64,000 bases of DNA from contig JANPIV010000107.1 of the NCBI GenBank assembly GCA_031425155.1, positions 1 to 64,000 on the forward strand, written 5' to 3'. Of the stretch, positions 58,653-64,000 are shown piece after piece (the stretch's first letter is position 1; each line of letters begins with the position of its first letter). The notes under the pieces were generated by a model that had not been told where the DNA came from, made no database searches, and saw nothing but the letters and a program-made list of their open reading frames with translations. This DNA comes from M3007 sp031425155 (GTDB lineage: Bacteria; Bacteroidota; Bacteroidia; Chitinophagales; Saprospiraceae). The translations under genes were made by a program, and so were the position numbers.

Positions 58653-58967
58653 TCATGCCGTTTGTCGTAAAAGTGCCGTCTCTAATTTTTCACGCAAACG
58701 CTTGTTTTCCAGACCAATCTGTTCGTTCTCTTCTTCGATGGTTTGCAAGCGTTCCGTCAGATAAACCAGCCTTTTGTGCGCCTCTGCAATCACTTGTTGC
58801 AAGGCACTGTCAGTAAGGGATTCAGCAGAAGCTCGTGTAACCCCGTTACGCTCGGTCGCATCTTTTTGAGCATACCAGGCTTCTAGCGTTTGCTTTTCAG
58901 CAGCACTCAATACAAGTCCGCGTGTGAACTTATCATGCAATTGGAGGCCAATTTTGTCCGAGACCAT
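58653..58967 (-). CDS. Small coiled-coil protein, unknown
   Basis: A 104-residue soluble protein. A folded N-terminal block (SDKIGLQLHDKFTRGLVLSA and EKQTLEAWYAQKDATERNGV) is followed by a coiled coil of heptads (EEENEQIGLENKRLREKLET). I recognise the general type, common in cyanobacteria and Bacteroidota, but no function. Start at MVSDK (58965-58967); an ATG two codons earlier is also possible. It ends 20 bp before the ddl start, so the two form an operon. A perfect -7 element (59010-59017) lies upstream. Confidence 0.7.
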   Translation of the reverse strand: MVSDKIGLQLHDKFTRGLVLSAAEKQTLEAWYAQKDATERNGVTRASAESLTDSALQQVIAEAHKRLVYLTERLQTIEEENEQIGLENKRLREKLETALLRQTA

Positions 58968-59009
58968 GTGCAATTTTATTTTTTACAAAACTATAAGGTA
59001 ATCGTCGCA

Positions 59010-59017
59010 CAAAGATA
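59010..59017 (-). promoter_or_regulatory. -7 element (TATCTTTG) upstream of the coiled-coil gene and ddl
   Basis: A perfect TAnnTTTG match on the - strand, about 45 bp before the start of the coiled-coil protein gene. The -33 is unclear. Confidence 0.65.
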
Positions 59018-59133
59018 CATCTGAATTAAAGTTCCGTTAAGGCTTAAACGTATAAGTCTTTTATTCGTCTTTGGATAGTTAGTAAGCGTCCTGAAAAATC
59101 TATTAAGCGCATAAACCGGCACAACAAATAAAC

Positions 59134-60561
59134 ATGAATAAACTACAGCATCTGCTCTCTCGACTCGGTTTTGGTCCGAGTACCAAAAGTTGGAGCAAGT
59201 CGGCCGCCCTGCCCGAAGCCTTCTGGTGGCCCAAACTCAAAGATGACTCGCAGCCCGCGCCCGACTATTTCGACGTGGCCGACAGTGCCGTCAAAGGTTT
59301 GCTCATGGGCATCGGTGAGATTGGCAAAATGGAGCGAAAAGACCTCGATCAGGCCGAAAAGAAGCAGGTACGCCAGCAAAGCCGCGAAGATTTACGCAAC
59401 CTGAACCTGCTGTGGCTGGAAGAAATGACCCATACCAAAGCGCAGTTACGCGAAAAAATGGCCCTCTTCTGGCATGGCCATTTTGCCAGTCGCAACATCA
59501 ACATTCTCTATCAGCAACAACTCCTGAAAGTGATCCGCGAACACGCGCTGGGCAATTTCGGCGACCTGCTGCGCGGCGTTTCCAAGACGGCGGCAATGCT
59601 GGCTTTTTTGAATAATCAACAGAATAAAAAGCAGCACCCCAACGAGAATTTTGCCCGCGAAGTGATGGAACTCTTCACGCTCGGACGCGGAAATTATACG
59701 GAAACCGACGTGAAAGAGGCCGCCCGCGCGTTCACCGGCTGGGGTTTCCGGCTGAATGGCGACTTCGTATTCCGGGTACGCGACCACGATACGGACGAGA
59801 AAACGGTGCTCGGTAAAACGGGCCGCCTCGATGGCGACGACATGCTCACTATTCTGCTCGCCCAGCGTAAGACGGCGCATTTCATTGCCCGCAAACTATA
59901 TCGTTTTTTGGTCAATGATAATGAAGAAGCACCCGCCGCCCGCATTACCTGGCTCGGCGACCGCTTTTTTGACAGCAATTATAGCATTATGCGCCTGCTG
60001 GACGACATCGTGCGCAGCGACTGGTTCTATGCGCCGGAAAATGTGGGCAACAAAATCAAGTCGCCCGTGGAACTCTGGGTGGGCATCCGCCGCGCCCTGC
60101 CGATGGAACTGGAAAATCCCGAAGTGCAGCTATTACTGCAAAAAACGTTGGGTCAAATCCTGTTTTATCCACCCAATGTGGCGGGCTGGCCGGGCGGTCG
60201 TAACTGGATTGACAGCAGTTCGCTGATGCTTCGGCTGCGCATTCCGCAACTGATCTATGCCCAAAGCGATCTGGATGTGCAAGCCAAAGATGACGACGAT
60301 CAGCAAATGGGCAAGGGCGACCGCCGCAATGGCCGCCAGCGTTTTGCCGCCCAGATCAATTGGCAATCTGCACTAGATTTGTTTTCAAAAGCGCCTGAAA
60401 ATGAGTTGGTTCCAAAAATAGCCGACTACTTATGGGCGACTTCCGCTGCTAAATTGCCGCTGGAAGTATTGCAAAAACACACCGACCATCGCGACCGTAG
60501 CGCGCTCATCGAATCCACGATGGTGCAACTGATGGCTACGCCGGAATACCAGTTGTGTTAA
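59134..60561 (+). CDS. DUF1800-family protein
   Basis: A 475-residue protein of the DUF1800 family, widespread in Bacteroidota and Planctomycetes and of unknown function. The signature NENFAREVMELFTLGRGNYT is near residue 170, followed by ETDVKEAARAFTGWGFRLNG. Others are NIKSPVELWVGIRRALPM and PPNVAGWPGGRNWIDSSSLM. There is no clear signal peptide. Usually a DUF1501 gene is its neighbour; here the next gene (nrdA) is convergent and no DUF1501 gene is in the window. Confidence 0.92.
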   Translation: MNKLQHLLSRLGFGPSTKSWSKSAALPEAFWWPKLKDDSQPAPDYFDVADSAVKGLLMGIGEIGKMERKDLDQAEKKQVRQQSREDLRNLNLLWLEEMTHTKAQLREKMALFWHGHFASRNINILYQQQLLKVIREHALGNFGDLLRGVSKTAAMLAFLNNQQNKKQHPNENFAREVMELFTLGRGNYTETDVKEAARAFTGWGFRLNGDFVFRVRDHDTDEKTVLGKTGRLDGDDMLTILLAQRKTAHFIARKLYRFLVNDNEEAPAARITWLGDRFFDSNYSIMRLLDDIVRSDWFYAPENVGNKIKSPVELWVGIRRALPMELENPEVQLLLQKTLGQILFYPPNVAGWPGGRNWIDSSSLMLRLRIPQLIYAQSDLDVQAKDDDDQQMGKGDRRNGRQRFAAQINWQSALDLFSKAPENELVPKIADYLWATSAAKLPLEVLQKHTDHRDRSALIESTMVQLMATPEYQLC

Positions 60562-60688
60562 GAGAAAGCAATAATTGAAAAAGGGATTTAGATGGTCCAG
60601 CATTTTTATCCAAACCTTCTAAACCCCTCTGATTTTATCTAAACGTGCCTTCTTTTCACCTTCTCACAACTCCCACTTTCTCACGTCT

Positions 60689-63112
60689 CTACGCCGAGCA
60701 AGCCTCACAATCGGGGTTGTCAATGCTGCAAATTTTGCCTTGCACCTCGTCAATATCCAGCGCGGACATCGTAGCCACCGGCATTTCAATGGTGGTGCTC
60801 ACCGAAGTTTCGGCCATCGCCTTATTGGCCACGAATTTCTGCTGGTGCTTTTTGCTGAGCGTGAACTTGATCGGATCCACGGCGGCCTTCGAGCGCAGGT
60901 AGTACATACCGGTTTTCAGGCCCTTCTGCCAGGCATAAAAGTGCATGGACGACAGTTTGGCGTAGTTCGGCGACTCCATGAATACGTTGAGCGACTGGCT
61001 TTGGCAGATGTACGCGCCGCGATCCGCACTCATGTCAATGATGACTTTCTGGCTGATCTCGTAGGCGGTTTTGTACAGAGCCCGGATTTCTGCCGGAATA
61101 TCCTCAATGCCTTCCACGGAACCGTTGGCGGCCATGATGGCTTCGCGCATTTCCTCGTCCCACAGGCCGAGGCGCACCAGATCGCGCATGAGGTGTTTGT
61201 TCACCACAATGTGCTCCCCGGCGAGGGTACGGCGCGTATAAAGGTTGGACGTATAAGGCTCGAAGCACTCATTATTACCCAAAATCTGGCTGGTGCTGGC
61301 GGTCGGCATGGGCGCGACGAGCAGCGAATTGCGCAGGCCAACTTTCATCACGCGCTGGCGGAGGCTGTCCCAATCCCAACGTTTGGACGGCTGCACATCC
61401 CACAGATCAAACTGGAATTTTCCCTGCGACATCGGCGAACCGGGGAAGGTCTCGTAGGCTCCCAGTTTTTCGGCCAAATCCGCGCTTTCCGTTACCGCCG
61501 CGTAGTAAATTGCCTCAAAAATATCCTTGTTCAATTGCTTTGCTTCGGTACTATCGAAGGCATAACGCATCAAAATAAAGGTATCAGCCAAGCCTTGCAC
61601 ACCCAGACCAATCGGGCGGTGGCGTTTGTTGGAGTACTCGGCCTGCGGAATCGGGTAGTAATTCACGTCAATCACCTTATTCAGGTTGCGCGTGGCTACT
61701 CGCGTGATTTCCACCAGTTTATCAAAATTAAACTGACCATTTTCGACAAATTTCGGCAGCGCAAGGGAGGCCAGATTACAGACCGCCACTTCATCGGGCG
61801 AGGTGTATTCCATGATCTCGGTACACAGATTACTGCTGCGAATGGTCCCCAGGTTTTGCTGGTTGCTCTTGCGGTTGGCGGCGTCTTTGTACAAAATATA
61901 CGGCGTGCCGGTCTCCACCTGGCTTTCCAGCACGGCATTCCACAGTTCGCGGGCTTTGATGACCTTGCGGGCGCGGCCTTCCTGCTCATACTGGTGGTAA
62001 AGGGCCTCGAATTTGGCTCCATACAAATCGAACAATCCCGGTGCCTCGTTGGGATCGAACAGCGACCAATCGGCGTCGGCTTTCACGCGCTCCATGAATA
62101 AGTCGCTGATCCACAGGGCATAAAACAGGTCGCGGGCGCGCATTTCCTCCTTGCCGTGGTTGCGTTTGAGTTCCAAAAACTCGTAGATGTCGGCGTGCCA
62201 GGGTTCGAGATAGACGGCGAAGGCGCCTTTCCTCTTACCCCCGCCTTGATCCACATAGCGGGCCGCATCATTGAACACCCGCAGCATCGGAATGATGCCA
62301 TTGGAAGTGCCGCCGGTGCCCTTGATGTAGCTGCCCGTGGCGCGGATGTTGTGGATGCTTAAACCAATGCCGCCCGCACTCTGACTAATTAAAGCACAGC
62401 GTTTTAAAGTTTCAAAAATTCCGTCAATCGAGTCGTCGGTCATGCTCAGCAGAAAGCAGGACGACATCTGTGGTTTCGGCGAACCGGCATTGAATAGCGT
62501 CGGCGTAGCGTGGATGAACCAGCGTTCGCTCATCAGGTTGTAGGTTTCGATGGCGGCATCAATGTCCGCACCGTGGATTCCGACGGCCACGCGCATGAAA
62601 AGGTGCTGCGGACGTTCCGCGACCTTGCCGTTCATGCGCATGAGGTAGGAGCGCTCCAGCGTCTTGAAACCGAAGTAGTCGAACTCGAAATCGCGGTCGA
62701 AGATGAGGGCCGAATCCAGGCGTTCCTTGTTGGCCATCACCACTTTATGCGTGTCGTCGCCAATGAGGCCGGCCCGTTCGCCGCTCTTGGGATCCACGTA
62801 GTTGTACAGCGCATGGATGACCTTGTGGAACGATTTTTCGGTCTCCTTGTGGAGATTGCTCACCGCGATCCGCGCCGCCAGCAGCGCATAATCGGGGTGA
62901 ACGGTGGCCATCGTCGCGGCGGTTTCTGCCGCCAGGTTGTCCAGTTCGACGGTCGTCACGCCGTCGTACAGGCCCATGATGACCTTTTTGCTCACCTCGA
63001 TCAGGTTGACATAGCTCGTGTCGAGGTTGTAGGTGAGTTTGCGCAGTCGCGCCGTGATTTTGTCGAAGGACACCTCTTCGTGGCGTCCGGAGCGTTTGAT
63101 TACTTGCATCAT
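60689..63112 (-). CDS. nrdA: Ribonucleoside-diphosphate reductase, alpha subunit
   Basis: NrdA makes deoxyribonucleotides from ribonucleoside diphosphates with the radical subunit NrdB. In this 807-residue protein an ATP-cone is at the start (QVIKRSGRHEEVSFDKITAR). The catalytic Cys of the first strand lies in MSSCFLLSMTDDSIDGIFET, the NLCTE triad (N, C and E) in SSNLCTEIMEYTSPDEVAVC, and the C-terminal Cys pair in the CEACSA tail. MPTASTSQILGNNECFEPYT and YLRSKAAVDPIKF are also family landmarks. Tyr residues of the radical path are seen in ALYKTAYEISQKVII. Its partner nrdB is not in the window. Confidence 0.97.
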   Translation of the reverse strand: MMQVIKRSGRHEEVSFDKITARLRKLTYNLDTSYVNLIEVSKKVIMGLYDGVTTVELDNLAAETAATMATVHPDYALLAARIAVSNLHKETEKSFHKVIHALYNYVDPKSGERAGLIGDDTHKVVMANKERLDSALIFDRDFEFDYFGFKTLERSYLMRMNGKVAERPQHLFMRVAVGIHGADIDAAIETYNLMSERWFIHATPTLFNAGSPKPQMSSCFLLSMTDDSIDGIFETLKRCALISQSAGGIGLSIHNIRATGSYIKGTGGTSNGIIPMLRVFNDAARYVDQGGGKRKGAFAVYLEPWHADIYEFLELKRNHGKEEMRARDLFYALWISDLFMERVKADADWSLFDPNEAPGLFDLYGAKFEALYHQYEQEGRARKVIKARELWNAVLESQVETGTPYILYKDAANRKSNQQNLGTIRSSNLCTEIMEYTSPDEVAVCNLASLALPKFVENGQFNFDKLVEITRVATRNLNKVIDVNYYPIPQAEYSNKRHRPIGLGVQGLADTFILMRYAFDSTEAKQLNKDIFEAIYYAAVTESADLAEKLGAYETFPGSPMSQGKFQFDLWDVQPSKRWDWDSLRQRVMKVGLRNSLLVAPMPTASTSQILGNNECFEPYTSNLYTRRTLAGEHIVVNKHLMRDLVRLGLWDEEMREAIMAANGSVEGIEDIPAEIRALYKTAYEISQKVIIDMSADRGAYICQSQSLNVFMESPNYAKLSSMHFYAWQKGLKTGMYYLRSKAAVDPIKFTLSKKHQQKFVANKAMAETSVSTTIEMPVATMSALDIDEVQGKICSIDNPDCEACSA

Positions 63113-63217
63113 TGTTGGTATGTTTCAGTTTCTGATAGTAGTGGGTGGGTGGGGTAATGGTTTAGTAGACATAGACTTTGGTATGAGGTGAAATTTTGTG
63201 CCCGCGAAGAAAATTAT

Positions 63218-64000
63218 CTACTCATATATGACCGACGGTAGAAGTTCGATAACTTGTTTTTCAGGCAATAAGGATAAAATCGTAGAAGACAAGATTGACG
63301 ATCTTTCCTTGAAATTTTTTATAGTAATTATTATATTCTCTAGAAAAAGAGCCGTGGTTTTTCTCGACTTATTAAAGCCTTTTTCTAAATTTGGAAATTG
63401 ATCTACTGACATTCTAAAAGAATCTAAGCCGCTAATGGCAGCATCAGATGATTCACAAAGGCCTAGAACACTAGTATATAAAATTTCCAACCCTGCAACA
63501 TCTTCTTCTTGTAAATTATAAAATTGATAATATTCTGTAACTGCTAAATCCATATGGGTAATACTACTTTTAGTTCTGTATTCTAAAAATTTAGAATTTT
63601 CCGATAGATTCATATTGTACTTTTCTAATTTTTCTCCCATTCTTTGTAAAATTCTTTGTAATAAAATATTTCGCTTTTGCCCTTCATTATTATTATGGTT
63701 TATCCTTTCAATATTTTTAGTCTCAAGTGATATTTCTTCTGATAGGTCTCCCATAGCATTGGTTAATTCTTCAAGAATATTTTGCACTAATTTTAAATCG
63801 TTCACACTTTCAATTATATGATCAATGATGCCAAGGTCTGTATCTTCTTCATCTGGTGTAATATTAGTAATAGTGCTATCCACAAATAAAGATTCTGGAA
63901 TTTTTTCTATAACACACAAAGCCTTATACCTTAATTTCGACATCTCGCTCAAATTTTCAGCGTAAGAAATAAGCCCCTTACTTAAATGACTATATAAATC
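63218..64000 (-). CDS. AT-rich ORF, partial at the window end
   Basis: The reading frame remains open to the end of the window, so the start lies past position 64000. At least 260 residues are visible. I do not recognise the product. It is mostly helical with Asn, Ile, Leu and Lys in plenty (KNIERINHNNNEGQKRNILL), with a Ser/Asp/Glu-rich middle and DSFRMSVDQFPNLEKGFNKS near the end. There is no signal peptide visible in the available part. The codon use and AT-richness differ strikingly from nrdA 105 bp away, which suggests recent transfer. An apparent TTG start at 63950-63952 is probably not the real start. Confidence 0.6.
   Translation of the reverse strand, partial: DLYSHLSKGLISYAENLSEMSKLRYKALCVIEKIPESLFVDSTITNITPDEEDTDLGIIDHIIESVNDLKLVQNILEELTNAMGDLSEEISLETKNIERINHNNNEGQKRNILLQRILQRMGEKLEKYNMNLSENSKFLEYRTKSSITHMDLAVTEYYQFYNLQEEDVAGLEILYTSVLGLCESSDAAISGLDSFRMSVDQFPNLEKGFNKSRKTTALFLENIIITIKNFKERSSILSSTILSLLPEKQVIELLPSVIYE

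Noticed and set aside
60740..62101. 453-codon open frame on the + strand
   Set aside because: It is antisense to nrdA, which has clear catalytic motifs.

Overview
The window is a chromosomal segment of a member of the Bacteroidota, most likely of the Saprospiria type. This is inferred from at least five secreted proteins with type IX secretion (T9SS) C-terminal sorting domains, several OmpA-type envelope proteins, perfect Bacteroidota -7 promoter elements (TAnnTTTG) in front of several genes, almost no Shine-Dalgarno sequences, and protein families typical of that phylum. No rRNA, tRNA, CRISPR array, prophage or complete insertion sequence was seen. Most of the segment is ordinary core genome; the accessory signal lies in the ileS region, in scattered nuclease-like genes and in many intergenic palindromes.

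Layout. 1-17.3 kb: the start of rpsF, a TraB-like lipoprotein, an OmpA protein, a T9SS protein, an HD phosphohydrolase, mnmA, a thioredoxin-TPR protein, an orphan ABC permease behind a substrate-binding/OmpA fusion, a GNAT enzyme, an NB-ARC/TPR STAND ATPase, an NTF2-like protein, a pentameric ligand-gated channel, a Uma2-type nuclease-like protein and a helical-repeat protein. 17.5-24.2 kb: a giant T9SS adhesin-like protein, a Gfo/Idh/MocA oxidoreductase, a DUF4058 protein and a Fic protein. 24.2-29.5 kb: the ileS unit, which is the most unusual part of the window. It has a promoter, a 19-residue isoleucine-rich leader peptide, an intrinsic terminator, a DUF1016 (PDDEXK) nuclease gene and then ileS, and the ileS frame carries an in-frame DUF559 endonuclease domain bracketed by GC-rich palindromic repeats. 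29.5-45.6 kb: secreted and envelope proteins (an M43 protease, a transglutaminase-like protein, twin DUF4331 proteins, OmpA and T9SS proteins), a DUF433/DUF5615 toxin-antitoxin-like pair, a second Gfo/Idh/MocA enzyme and a sugar-kinase-like phosphotransferase. 45.6-64 kb: an M23 peptidase, aat and clpS (both N-degron pathway), a peroxiredoxin, a PadR-PspC operon, DUF177-rpmF, ridA, trpS, a CPBP protease, ddl, a DUF1800 protein, nrdA and an AT-rich ORF cut by the window end.

How the parts fit. The ileS leader reads as a ribosome-mediated attenuator: Ile codons precede a segment that can pair with the terminator arm, so low charged tRNA-Ile should allow readthrough into the nuclease and ileS genes. 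The intergenic regions hold several families of dispersed hairpin repeats, some with members more than 30 kb apart. Together with the coding palindromes in ileS they suggest a genome shaped by small palindromic elements.
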